This document shows, piece after piece, positions 1 through 6,579 of a stretch of 64,000 nt of DNA. The notes under the pieces were generated by a model. The model was given only the letters and a program-made list of their open reading frames with translations. It searched no databases and was not told where the DNA came from. The stretch spans positions 124,001-188,000 of the forward strand of contig JADJQM010000003.1 in NCBI GenBank assembly GCA_016712715.1, read 5' to 3'. The stretch's first letter is position 1; the number at the start of each line of letters is the position of its first letter. The position numbers and the translations under genes are program-made. The DNA is from Rhodospirillaceae bacterium (lineage in GTDB: Bacteria > Pseudomonadota > Alphaproteobacteria > Dongiales > Dongiaceae).

Positions 1-194
1 TTCTGACCCACCGGGTTCTTGCCCAGCGAAATCCTGGTGCTCCACACCGCCTTGCCATCACGCATCAGCGACAATGTCCGCGCGCTCTTGTCGACCAGCA
101 CCTTGTCGACCGGGCCGATGACCAGCGCCATGATCGGACCCGGCAGCGTGTTGAGCGCCATCAAGACAAACGCCAGGATCATCGCGGCAAGCAT
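1..194 (-). CDS. L,D-transpeptidase (YkuD) family protein, partial
   Basis: The reverse strand reads from an ATG at 194 to the window edge, giving the first 64 residues; the C-terminus is cut off. The first ~24 residues are hydrophobic (signal peptide or anchor, MLAAMILAFVLMALNTLPGP). They are followed by a strand pattern (VDKVLVDKSARTLSLMRDGK, then ISLGKNPVGQ) typical of the start of a YkuD catalytic domain, where a substrate-mimicking peptide enters the fold. Such enzymes make 3-3 peptidoglycan cross-links or attach lipoproteins in the periplasm. The catalytic HGxx/SxGC box would lie outside the window, so activity cannot be judged. It is transcribed in the same direction as thyX, about 105 bases downstream of it. 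Confidence 0.7.
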   Translation of the reverse strand, partial: MLAAMILAFVLMALNTLPGPIMALVIGPVDKVLVDKSARTLSLMRDGKAVWSTRISLGKNPVGQ

Positions 195-298
195 GTATGA
201 CGCCGCCAGCGCACATACTTTGCGCGCGCGCGCGGAACGTCCCGCCAGTCTGCTACGTCGAGGGCAGCGATATCGAGGGCGATGTCCGTCATGCCCGA

Positions 299-1237
299 TC
301 AATCATTCCTGTCGAGCAGTGCCTGCAGCTCGGTCCATTCGCGCCGGCCCATGCCGCTTGTCTCCTGCGTCACAGTCTCGCCGGCGAGGCGCCGCTTCAC
401 GACGGCAAGCGCGTTCTTCGACAAGGTGACGGAATTCAATCGGTGCTGGACGAAGGCCTCATAGGTGAGCGGCACCCAGCGCTTGAGCATGTCGAGCATC
501 GCATCGGCATAGACGCGGATCTCATACTGCGCATGGGCATCGGCCCGCAGCGACAGGAAGTGCATGAGGTTGTGGAGGTCGATCTTCCAATACCATTGGG
601 TATAGAAATTGAGGCTGAGATTCATGCGCGCAAGCTCGCGGGCAAGGCCCGGGCGGCTGGGGTCGACCGGTTCACCGTTCTCGGTCTCGTTCAGCATCTC
701 GGCGTAATGATCATAGGCCTGGGTCGAATCCTGCTTGAGGAGATCCAGCACCCTCTGGGCCTCGGCACCCTCCAGCACTTCGCCGCGCCCCTGGCGGTTG
801 GAGGCGGATTGCGCCGCCAGATGCTCTGGCGCCGGAATGTAGAACTCCCGGTCGAGGATCGAATAGCGCGCCGAATATTCGTTCACATTGGCGGTGCGGT
901 GGCGGATCCATTGCCGGGCCACGAAGATCGGCATCTTCACATGGAACTTGATCTCGCACATCTCGAACGGCGTCGAATGGCGGTGGCGCATGAGGTAGTG
1001 AATGAGCCCCTGGTCTTCCGAGACCTTCTTGGTGCCGCGGCCATAGGAGACGCGGGCCGCCTGCACGACCGCGTTGTCGTCGCCCATGTAGTCGATGACC
1101 CGGACGATGCCGTGATCGAGGACCGGCACGGCCTGATAGAGGATTTCTTCGAGGGCCGGGGCGACCGCGCGGCGCGTGCTGTTCGTCTGCGCGCGCTGGT
1201 CCTCGATCGCCGCCAATTGCTCGGGTGATAAGGGCAT
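299..1237 (-). CDS. thyX: FAD-dependent thymidylate synthase ThyX
   Basis: Makes dTMP from dUMP using methylene-tetrahydrofolate as carbon donor and FAD/NADPH as reductant. The protein of 312 residues carries the ThyX signature RHR-x7-S (RHRTANVNEYS, about residues 112-122), preceded by the conserved HSTPFE segment. It ends in a usual C-terminal helix region. The frame is open upstream to 1339, but that extra stretch is Pro/Gln-rich and unlike the family. The ATG at 1237, giving MPLSPEQLAAIEDQR, fits ThyX lengths better and follows a GGGAC-like ribosome site. Many alphaproteobacteria use ThyX instead of ThyA; no thyA is seen here. Confidence 0.95.
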   Translation of the reverse strand: MPLSPEQLAAIEDQRAQTNSTRRAVAPALEEILYQAVPVLDHGIVRVIDYMGDDNAVVQAARVSYGRGTKKVSEDQGLIHYLMRHRHSTPFEMCEIKFHVKMPIFVARQWIRHRTANVNEYSARYSILDREFYIPAPEHLAAQSASNRQGRGEVLEGAEAQRVLDLLKQDSTQAYDHYAEMLNETENGEPVDPSRPGLARELARMNLSLNFYTQWYWKIDLHNLMHFLSLRADAHAQYEIRVYADAMLDMLKRWVPLTYEAFVQHRLNSVTLSKNALAVVKRRLAGETVTQETSGMGRREWTELQALLDRND

Positions 1238-1371
1238 GCCGGGTCCCGTCTGATGATGCTGCGCCGGAAGGGCCTGATTCGCCGCCTCCCCCGGCCAAAG
1301 CCGGTCGCGCGTTTTACCGGGAACCGGTCTGGAGGACAAATCCGAACTTAACGATCTATTGCCGCGGGACT

Positions 1372-1399
1372 TTCACATCCCGCCCGGCACGCCTATATT
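1372..1399 (+). promoter_or_regulatory. Sigma-70 promoter of ssrA
   Basis: TTCACA (1372-1377) and TATATT (1394-1399) are separated by 16 bases and sit just upstream of the tmRNA gene, predicting a start near 1406. Both boxes differ from consensus by one or two bases, as expected for a strongly expressed stable RNA. Confidence 0.6.
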
Positions 1400-1404
1400 A
1401 GGGA

Positions 1405-1731
1405 TGTCGGGAGACCGACTATGGCGATAAACGCCTTGTGAAATAAGCGTTGCGGACCCGGGGGCGGTACCCGGCGCCTCCACCATTTAACCTTACCTAT
1501 CAATCAGTTGCTGATTGCCGGTCGGGCTCCATGGGGGCGAAACAGGATCGACGTGCGCGGTAAAGACATGGCTTTTGCTCGGTATGATACCCGCCGTTAT
1601 CGGGTCAAACCTAGAGATGCCAACGACAACGTTGCATCCGATCTTCGTATGGCTGCCTAACATCCCTAACGGGCTGTAAGTAGCTTACAAAGAACGCGGT
1701 ACCAGGGGGCGCCGGGCAACGAAAGCCCCCC
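1405..1731 (+). ncRNA. ssrA: tmRNA, circularly permuted two-piece form
   Basis: The tRNA-like 3' half comes first: a T-arm (CCGGG 1458-1462 pairing CCCGG 1470-1474), acceptor strand CGCCTCC (1475-1481), discriminator A and encoded CCA (1483-1485). A spacer of about 47 bases follows. The coding piece begins at 1533 with GGGGGCGAAACAGGATCGAC. Its first seven bases pair with the acceptor strand, including the G3-U70 wobble that marks alanine identity. The tag reading frame runs 1619-1660 and encodes ANDNVASDLRMAA plus stop. This order is the alphaproteobacterial permuted arrangement, in which processing removes the spacer and yields two RNAs. The T-loop (GGCGGTA) is not the usual TTCGAAT type. 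Outer ends are approximate; a hairpin GGGGGC/GCCCCC (1705-1730) may be the terminator. Confidence 0.92.
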
Positions 1732-1822
1732 ACCTGATTTCCGGCGCCACGCATGGGGCGCCTTGGTTCAGCCAGGGGGCTGGGCCGCCGGAACGGGATT
1801 TTGAGGGAGATGGGACGGCACT

Positions 1823-2367
1823 ATGGCGAAAGATTGGTTGCGGTACGACCAGATGGTGGAAGACGCCCTGCGCGGCGTCGTGCGGCGGGTGTTGACGGAA
1901 GCAGCCGTGAGCGGCCTGCCCGGTGACCATCATTTCTACATCACCTTCCGCACCGACAGCCCAACTGTCCGCATTCCCAGCACCTCAAGGCCCAGTATCC
2001 GCGCGAAATGACCATCGTGCTTCAGCATCAGTTCTGGGGCCTCGAGGTCACCGATGACAGTTTCACCGTGACGCTGAGCTTCGGTGGCAAGCACGAGCCC
2101 TTGTTCATTCCCTACGACATGATCGTGAGCTTTGCCGACCCGTCGGTGAAGTTCGCCCTGCAATTCGATTCCGGCGAGAATGACGCGGAAGACGAAGGCG
2201 AGACCGATGAGACCGAGGGCAATGATCCGATTCTGGCCCTCGACAAGCCCGAGGTGAAACCGGCTCTGCCCGATCAGCGCGCTGGCGCCAAAGCCGAGGG
2301 CGATGCTGTCGCCGGGCCGAGTGGCGGCACGGTCGTTGCCCTGGACGCGTTCCGCAAGAAGCAGTAG
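1823..2367 (+). CDS. sspB: SspB ClpXP adaptor, alpha type (one-base frameshift)
   Basis: SspB delivers ssrA-tagged proteins to ClpXP. The N-terminal part (MAKDWLRYDQMVEDALRGVV, ending DHHFYITFRTDSP) and the C-terminal part (QYPREMTIVLQHQFWGL, then DDSFTVTLSFGG and DPSVKFALQF) together match alphaproteobacterial SspB, but lie in two frames. The join is at the CCC run 1976-1978; one more C would restore a single protein of about 181 residues. The tail is acidic and ends in a short basic segment (AFRKKQ), the usual place of the ClpX-binding module. Its position directly downstream of ssrA fits its role. The C-terminal piece could in principle start at ATG 2008, but it would lack the dimerisation and part of the tag-binding fold. 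The shift is either an assembly error or a recent mutation. Confidence 0.85.
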
Positions 2368-2433
2368 CTGCTGGACGCAGCTACCCGGAAGCCACACCCA
2401 CCTCCAAAATTTGCATCGATAAATTTTCTCGGC

Positions 2434-2462
2434 TTGACGGGAGTCGGCCTGCTGCGTATTTT
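2434..2462 (+). promoter_or_regulatory. Sigma-70-like promoter of the 2.47-3.09 kb leader unit
   Basis: TTGACG (2434-2439), 17-base spacer and TATTTT (2457-2462) predict a transcript starting near 2469, about 30 bases before the short open frame at 2498 and about 410 bases before the DUF1127 gene. Confidence 0.5.
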
Positions 2463-2497
2463 CGCCGCACCTCTCGAACAAGGAGGAGGACCGTCGA

Positions 2498-2536
2498 ATG
2501 AACTATGTCACCCGAAAGAGCTGCCAAGCAGCCTGA
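2498..2536 (+). CDS. Possible 12-residue leader peptide
   Basis: ATG at 2498 is preceded by AAGGAGGAGGA, an almost perfect Shine-Dalgarno sequence at suitable spacing, and lies about 30 bases after a predicted transcription start. The frame encodes MNYVTRKSCQAA and stops at 2534-2536. The strong signals for so short a frame suggest a leader peptide or translated uORF rather than chance. There is no run of one regulatory amino acid as in classical attenuators, so no effector can be named. It could also be the damaged start of a longer gene. Confidence 0.35.
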   Translation: MNYVTRKSCQAA

Positions 2537-2877
2537 GATTCGATGTCGGCCGACGTGCCGATGACGTGTCCCTATTACCCTTGTTCTCCGGAAATCCCTT
2601 TCAACTCTAACCGCGTAACGTCGGATTAAAGCCGTCGCTGACTGACTCTCCCCTATGGAGATCCTGACAGCGCCAGCTGTCGATCCGTCACTTTCCGGAT
2701 CCGCTTGGGTATTCGCACGCCACCGCCGCTCGCGTTGAGCGGATGCAAAGCCGCCATCGAATCTCAACCACAAACCCCAGCCCTTGATACCGGTCGTTCG
2801 CCCCTTTTAGGTGTGTTCGACGGAACGGTGGAACTTTGCCGGCATCACGGGCGATCTGAAAAAGAAGGAACTACGTC

Positions 2878-3093
2878 ATGCCGATCCATCTCAATCTCTG
2901 GCCCATGATGCTTGGCCGCTGGCTCTATCGCTCGCGTCAAAGCAGCGCTTTGACCACCGTCGACAGTAGCCACGCTGCATGGGATCGCAGTGATGGCGAC
3001 AAGCCAAGGCGCGGACAGGCACCACCGCTCGATCTGGACCGGTTGTCGACGCATCTGCGTCGTGACATCGGGCTGGAGTTCGATCGCGCTTAA
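2878..3093 (+). CDS. Small DUF1127 (YjiS-like) protein
   Basis: Seventy-one residues with a C-terminal DUF1127 motif (LDRLSTHLRRDIGLEFDRA). This short arginine-rich helical module is common in alphaproteobacterial peptides and has been linked to RNA binding and phosphate or carbon metabolism in other species. The N-terminal half has a hydrophobic, tryptophan-containing start and a polar linker, neither recognisable. AAGGAA lies about eight bases before the ATG. A GC-rich hairpin follows the stop. The exact role cannot be inferred; the long upstream leader suggests post-transcriptional control. Confidence 0.7.
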   Translation: MPIHLNLWPMMLGRWLYRSRQSSALTTVDSSHAAWDRSDGDKPRRGQAPPLDLDRLSTHLRRDIGLEFDRA

Positions 3094-3102
3094 GCTGAGA
3101 AC

Positions 3103-3133
3103 CCCGGGGGCGAGGCCATGCCCTGCCCCCGGG
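3103..3133. terminator. GC-rich hairpin between convergent genes
   Basis: CCCGGGGGC (3103-3111) pairs perfectly with GCCCCCGGG (3125-3133) across a 13-base loop, between the stops of the DUF1127 gene and the convergent mmcB gene. No clear T-run follows, so it is a terminator-like or RNA-stabilising hairpin. Confidence 0.5.
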
Positions 3134-3143
3134 ATCCCGGCTA

Positions 3144-3605
3144 TTAGAGAGAGTCCGTGACGCGCGCCAGGCGCTGGCTCGCCGTCAGCGCGATCTGCAG
3201 AATCTGCACACGGCGGCGATTGCCGTTGAGCGGCGATGGTGTCGGCTCCCGAAGGATGGCGCCGCCATGCCGATCGGCGACGATGAGGCCGCAATCCGCC
3301 GGCAGGATGTCGCGCGGAAAATCCGGGTCGACGGCGAAGAAGAACCGGTCGCAGAAATCCAGATAGTCCGGCCATTTCTGGTCCGACTTGAAATCAGCGC
3401 GGCAGGACTTGATCTCGACAATGATGATCTCGCCGGCATTGTTGAGCGCCACGATATCGGCGCGCCGCTTCACCCGCAGCGGAAATTCCTGCAAGGCCGC
3501 ATAGCCCAGATCGGCAAACAGGCGCATGACGCCGCGGGCGATCCCGGCGGCAACCAATGGATTGCCGTTGGCTTCATCGGCGATGGGAAAAAGACTGTCA
3601 GGCAT
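3144..3605 (-). CDS. mmcB: MmcB family DNA repair protein
   Basis: A 153-residue protein starting at the ATG at 3605 (MPDSLFPIADEANGNPLVAA). The middle carries a PD-(D/E)xK nuclease-like core: ADIVALNNAGEIIIVEIKSC, with Asp about residue 50 and Glu-x-Lys about 64-66. This is followed by DFKSDQKWPDYLDFCDRFFF. MmcB proteins are small alphaproteobacterial nucleases of the SOS regulon that help survive mitomycin C damage in Caulobacter. A longer open frame runs upstream to 4604, but that part is antisense to mtgA and not protein-like. The gene is divergent from mtgA with about 130 bases between them; no clear LexA box was identified there. Confidence 0.88.
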   Translation of the reverse strand: MPDSLFPIADEANGNPLVAAGIARGVMRLFADLGYAALQEFPLRVKRRADIVALNNAGEIIIVEIKSCRADFKSDQKWPDYLDFCDRFFFAVDPDFPRDILPADCGLIVADRHGGAILREPTPSPLNGNRRRVQILQIALTASQRLARVTDSL

Positions 3606-3734
3606 CGCAAAAATCCTCCATCGGCCGAGCTTGCCTTCACGTTCCCGTTTTGTCCAGATGCCTGCAGCTTGCCTGCCCGTCTCCGGCCAGATATCCAGGG
3701 CCCCTGTATGAGGCGGGGGGTTTTGAGGGGCGGC

Positions 3735-4460
3735 ATGATCCAGGCGGAAATCAAGAAGCGACCGAGCTGGCTGCGCCGCGCCTGGCGACTCCTGATGCGC
3801 GTGATCGCCCTCTTCCTGATGATTTCCGTGGTGATGACGGCGGTCTATGCTTGGGTCCCGCCGCCGGTCACCTGGCTCATGCTCTGGCGTGTTGTCGAGG
3901 GCAATTGGATTCACAAGAACTGGGAAGCCTACGACAACATCTCGCCCAATCTGGTGCGCGCCGTGATCGCTGCCGAGGATGCCAAGTTCTGCGAGCATGA
4001 GGGCTTCGATTGGGAATCGATCGAGAAAGCGTGGAAGCGGAACCAGAACGGCAAGCGCATCCGCGGTGGCTCCACCATCAGCAACCAGACGGCCAAGAAC
4101 GTCTTCCTGTGGCCGGACCGAACCTATGTCCGCAAGGGATTGGAGTTCTATTTCACCGGCCTCATCGAACTGATGTGGACAAAGAAGCGCGTAATCGAGG
4201 TCTATCTCAACGTGGTCGAGTTCGGGCCGGGCATCTACGGCGCCGAAGCCGCGGCACAAGCGCATTTCAAGAAATCCGCCAAGGATCTCAGCCGCCGCGA
4301 AGCAGCTCTGCTCGCCGCCGTTCTCCCCAACCCGATCCGCTGGTCCGCCTCGAAGCCCACCAGCTACATCCGCGGCCGCGCCGGCACGATCCAGGCGCGG
4401 ATGAACGATGTGCCGGATCCCACCGGCGACCCCTGCGCCAAGGCGACGCCCGCCAATTAA
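3735..4460 (+). CDS. mtgA: Monofunctional peptidoglycan glycosyltransferase MtgA
   Basis: Polymerises lipid II into glycan strands at the outer face of the inner membrane. The 241-residue protein has a basic N-terminus, one membrane helix (about residues 21-41) and a complete family-51 transglycosylase domain. Visible motifs are AAEDAKFCEHEGFDW with catalytic Glu81, RGGSTISNQTAKNVFL, the KKRVIEVYLNVVEFG box, and REAALLAAVLPNP. There is no transpeptidase domain, which separates it from bifunctional PBPs. Start ATG 3735 follows GAGGGG; an in-frame ATG at 3708 would add nine residues. It is divergent from mmcB and is followed by an SprA-type gene 36 bases downstream. Confidence 0.95.
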   Translation: MIQAEIKKRPSWLRRAWRLLMRVIALFLMISVVMTAVYAWVPPPVTWLMLWRVVEGNWIHKNWEAYDNISPNLVRAVIAAEDAKFCEHEGFDWESIEKAWKRNQNGKRIRGGSTISNQTAKNVFLWPDRTYVRKGLEFYFTGLIELMWTKKRVIEVYLNVVEFGPGIYGAEAAAQAHFKKSAKDLSRREAALLAAVLPNPIRWSASKPTSYIRGRAGTIQARMNDVPDPTGDPCAKATPAN

Positions 4461-4496
4461 CCAAGACTCCATCGCATAACGGTCGCAAAATGGTGC

Positions 4497-5096
4497 ATGC
4501 CCACGATCGGCAGCGCCGTCAACAATGGTCAAGGACAGGTGATCGGGAGATTGCCGGGTGGTGCGCCCGGTACCGAGACGCTTGTCGTGCGCAAATTGGC
4601 ACAAGGCGAAGCGTCAACCGCTGCCGCACCGGCAAACGTCCCCGGACAACTCTCCGAGAGCGACCGCCGCGTCATCGCCGAATTGCAGCAGCGCGACCGC
4701 GAGGTCCGCAACGAGGAAGAACGTCACGCCGCCACGGCCGGCCAGTTTGCCGGCGCCCCGCAATACACCTTCAAGCGCGGCCCGGACGGCAAGCTCTATG
4801 CCGTCGAAGGCAAGGTGCCGATCAACGTCAACGTCTCGGGCACAGCGGAAGATCGGGAGCGCGCGCTACGCCGTGTGCAGGCAGCAGCAGTGTCGGTGCA
4901 ATCGCCATCATCGGGCGATACCGGTGCGGTTGCCGGCGCCGCTGCGGCTTTGGTCGCGCAACGTGACAGCACCGAGCTCTCTTCGGCCGAACGACGCCAG
5001 CAGGCAGAGAAAGCCTATCGCCAGGGACAGGAAACAGAACGCGCAGCCGGCCTTGCCGCGCAGATCTTCGGCGCGATCGCCGATCAGCGGATCTAA
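4497..5096 (+). CDS. SprA-related putative metalloprotease with altered HExxH motif
   Basis: The 199-residue protein carries the SprA-family core: LSESDRRVIAELQQRDREVR, then a zinc-motif position, then GAPQYTFKRGPDGKLYAVEG and VPINV. In relatives the segment after DREVR reads as an HExxH metalloprotease motif; here it is NEEERHAATAG, so the first histidine is missing while the second is kept. The C-terminal third is Ala/Gln/Glu-rich and probably helical. No signal peptide is visible. Family members are described only as putative metalloproteases; this copy may be non-catalytic. A charge-rich palindromic repeat follows its stop directly. Confidence 0.75.
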   Translation: MPTIGSAVNNGQGQVIGRLPGGAPGTETLVVRKLAQGEASTAAAPANVPGQLSESDRRVIAELQQRDREVRNEEERHAATAGQFAGAPQYTFKRGPDGKLYAVEGKVPINVNVSGTAEDRERALRRVQAAAVSVQSPSSGDTGAVAGAAAALVAQRDSTELSSAERRQQAEKAYRQGQETERAAGLAAQIFGAIADQRI

Positions 5097-5205
5097 CCCC
5101 TCACCCCAACCCCTCTCCCCGGAGGGGCGAGGGGCTTGTTGCAATGACTGGATAGAAACTCCCTCGCCCCACGAAGTAGGGAGAGGGCCGGGGTGAGGGG
5201 CGTTC
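5097..5205. repeat. Imperfect inverted repeat, REP-like, copy A
   Basis: CCCTCACCCCAACCCCTCT near 5097 is mirrored by GGGAGAGGGCCGGGGTGAGG ending about 5200, with an internal palindrome CCTCTCCCC/GGGGCGAGG. A related unit occurs at about 9290-9432. It lies between a stop codon and the next convergent gene, the usual niche of short intergenic palindromes. Confidence 0.7.
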
Positions 5206-5283
5206 GCCGCAACTCGCTCCCTGCCTTGTCATCCCCCGCCCAGGGCTTGAGGCAGGGGCGGGGCATCCACGAGTTCCCCTTCT

Positions 5284-5487
5284 TCAGGCCACACCTCCCG
5301 TGACGTCGTACCCCGCATCTTCAATCGCCGCCACGACTTTGCCTCGGTCCGCAGCACCCGTGACCTTCACGGCGCCGGTCGGAATATCCACCGCAACCTC
5401 GGCCCCTGGGGCCGCCACGGCCAGCGCCTTCTTGATGGAGCTGACGCAGCCGCCGCAATTGATGCCTTCGACCTTCAAATTCAACAT
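5284..5487 (-). CDS. Heavy-metal-associated (HMA) domain protein, CopZ-like
   Basis: A 67-residue single-domain protein with the metal site GINCGGC near residue 8, a version of GMxCxxC, and the ferredoxin-like beta-alpha-beta pattern ending EDAGYDVTGG. Such proteins carry Cu(I) or other soft metals to P-type ATPases or enzymes. No ATPase is adjacent. It is divergent from the metal-type PadR regulator at 5647 and shares its operator region, so it may be regulated by that protein. Expression control by metal is an inference from this arrangement. Confidence 0.88.
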   Translation of the reverse strand: MLNLKVEGINCGGCVSSIKKALAVAAPGAEVAVDIPTGAVKVTGAADRGKVVAAIEDAGYDVTGGVA

Positions 5488-5583
5488 ATGCCGTGTCTCC
5501 TGCCTGATCGCGTTCCAGGCCTGAATATGGGTCTTCCCATCATGGGAAGGTCAAGGCCGCCCGAAAATTTCTGATGCATGGGC

Positions 5584-5649
5584 TTGAAACAGACCGTATT
5601 TAGATATATCTAACATCAGATATATCGAAACAGAAAGGACAGATATATG
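5584..5649 (+). promoter_or_regulatory. Promoter and triple AGATATAT operator of the PadR regulator
   Basis: TTGAAA (5584-5589), 17-base spacer and TATCTA (5607-5612) form a promoter. Three copies of AGATATAT begin at 5602, 5618 and 5641; the first two form palindromic ATATAT dyads, and the third runs into the start codon at 5647. The first overlaps the -10 box, which points to autorepression. YqjI of E. coli binds similar GATATATC-type dyads. Confidence 0.7.
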
Positions 5650-6237
5650 TTTTTCAAACACTTAAAGGAATGTCGCGAGAGGCGCTTTGCTCGAGACGAG
5701 CTGGGCGGCGGCCGCGGTTTCGGTCATCGCCATGGTTTCGGCGGCCGTCACGGCTTCGGCGGTCGGGGCAAGTTCGCCCGGATCTTCGATCATGGCGACC
5801 TCCGCTATGTCATCCTGCAGATGATCGCCGAGAAGCCGCGCCACGGCTATGAGGTGATCAAGGCGATCGAGGAGAAACTCGCCGGCGCCTATACGCCCAG
5901 CCCCGGCGTCGTCTACCCGACCCTCACCCTTCTCGAGGAAACCGGCTACGCCACGGTGGCCGAGGCCGAAGGCAACAAGAAGCTCTACGCCATCACGGAT
6001 GCCGGCAAGGCCTTCCTCGCCGAAAACCGCTCGATCATCTCGGCCATCTTCGACCGCATCAGCGAGACCCACGCGGCACACGGTGGCGGCCCCGCCCCGC
6101 AGATCCTGCGCGCGATGGAAAACCTGAAGGTTGCGATCCGCCTCCGCCTCTCGCAGGGCCCGCTCAATGACGAGCAAACCCGTGCCATTGCCGCCGCCAT
6201 CGATGCGGCAGCGCAGGCAGTCGAGAATGTGAAATGA
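5647..6237 (+). CDS. PadR family metal-responsive regulator, YqjI-like
   Basis: The 196-residue protein has a His/Gly-rich N-terminus (about residues 20-42, with repeats of HGFGG) followed by a PadR winged helix (FDHGDLRYVILQMIAEKPRH, then YTPSPGVVYPTLTLLEE) and a C-terminal helical dimerisation region. This layout and wording match E. coli YqjI, a nickel-responsive repressor of an iron-homeostasis gene whose N-terminus binds metal. The next gene overlaps and encodes DUF2218, often found beside siderophore-interacting proteins. Three AGATATAT boxes precede the start. Sensing nickel or iron is inferred from the YqjI likeness, not shown. Confidence 0.85.
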   Translation: MFFKHLKECRERRFARDELGGGRGFGHRHGFGGRHGFGGRGKFARIFDHGDLRYVILQMIAEKPRHGYEVIKAIEEKLAGAYTPSPGVVYPTLTLLEETGYATVAEAEGNKKLYAITDAGKAFLAENRSIISAIFDRISETHAAHGGGPAPQILRAMENLKVAIRLRLSQGPLNDEQTRAIAAAIDAAAQAVENVK

Positions 6238-6560
6238 TGGTGATGATGATGGCAGAATCCGTCGCGACCAAATTCACCTCGATGGCGCGCGTGCCGACGA
6301 CCTCGCCCGCGCGCTATCTGGGGCAGCTGTGCAAGCATTTCGCCCACAAGGTCCCGGCGACCCATGATGCCGAGACCGGGCGGATCGAATTTCCCTTCGG
6401 CCTCTGCGAACTGGCGACCGGCAAGGACGTCCTGGTCATGTGCGTCTCGGCGATCGATCCAGACTCCCTCGCCCGGATGGAGGACGTGATCGGCAGCCAC
6501 CTCACCCGCTTCGCCTTCCGCGAGCCGGTCGAGATCAGCTGGACGCGCGGCGAGGCGTGA
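6234..6560 (+). CDS. DUF2218 domain protein
   Basis: About 103-108 residues. The start is uncertain: an ATGA overlap with the regulator at 6234 gives a run of methionines, and ATG 6249 (MAESVATKFTSMARV) is the most family-like. Motifs include SPARYLGQLCKHFAHK and the C-terminal RFAFREPVEISW. DUF2218 proteins occur in iron and siderophore loci and as appendages to siderophore-interacting reductases; the biochemical role is unknown. Translational coupling to the YqjI-like regulator suggests a joint role in metal homeostasis. Confidence 0.82.
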   Translation: MMVMMMAESVATKFTSMARVPTTSPARYLGQLCKHFAHKVPATHDAETGRIEFPFGLCELATGKDVLVMCVSAIDPDSLARMEDVIGSHLTRFAFREPVEISWTRGEA

Positions 6561-6579
6561 GCCTTGGGGACGTCCCGGG

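Larger units (their letters stand above)
2368..2877 (+). other. Long intergenic leader region
   Basis: About 510 bases without a convincing full-size gene. It holds a good sigma-70 promoter (2434-2462), a strong ribosome site with a 12-codon open frame (2498-2536), and then about 340 bases before the DUF1127 gene. The opposite-strand open frame across 2381-2773 has no recognisable protein features and was not accepted. A structured leader RNA is possible but no known riboswitch was recognised. Confidence 0.4.

Noticed and set aside
2381..2773. 130-codon minus-strand frame in the leader region
   Set aside because: Arg/Ser-rich, no motif, no ribosome site; crosses a good plus-strand promoter.
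3606..3734. LexA box between mmcB and mtgA
   Set aside because: MmcB is SOS-controlled in Caulobacter, but no GTTC-N7-GTTC-type site was found here.
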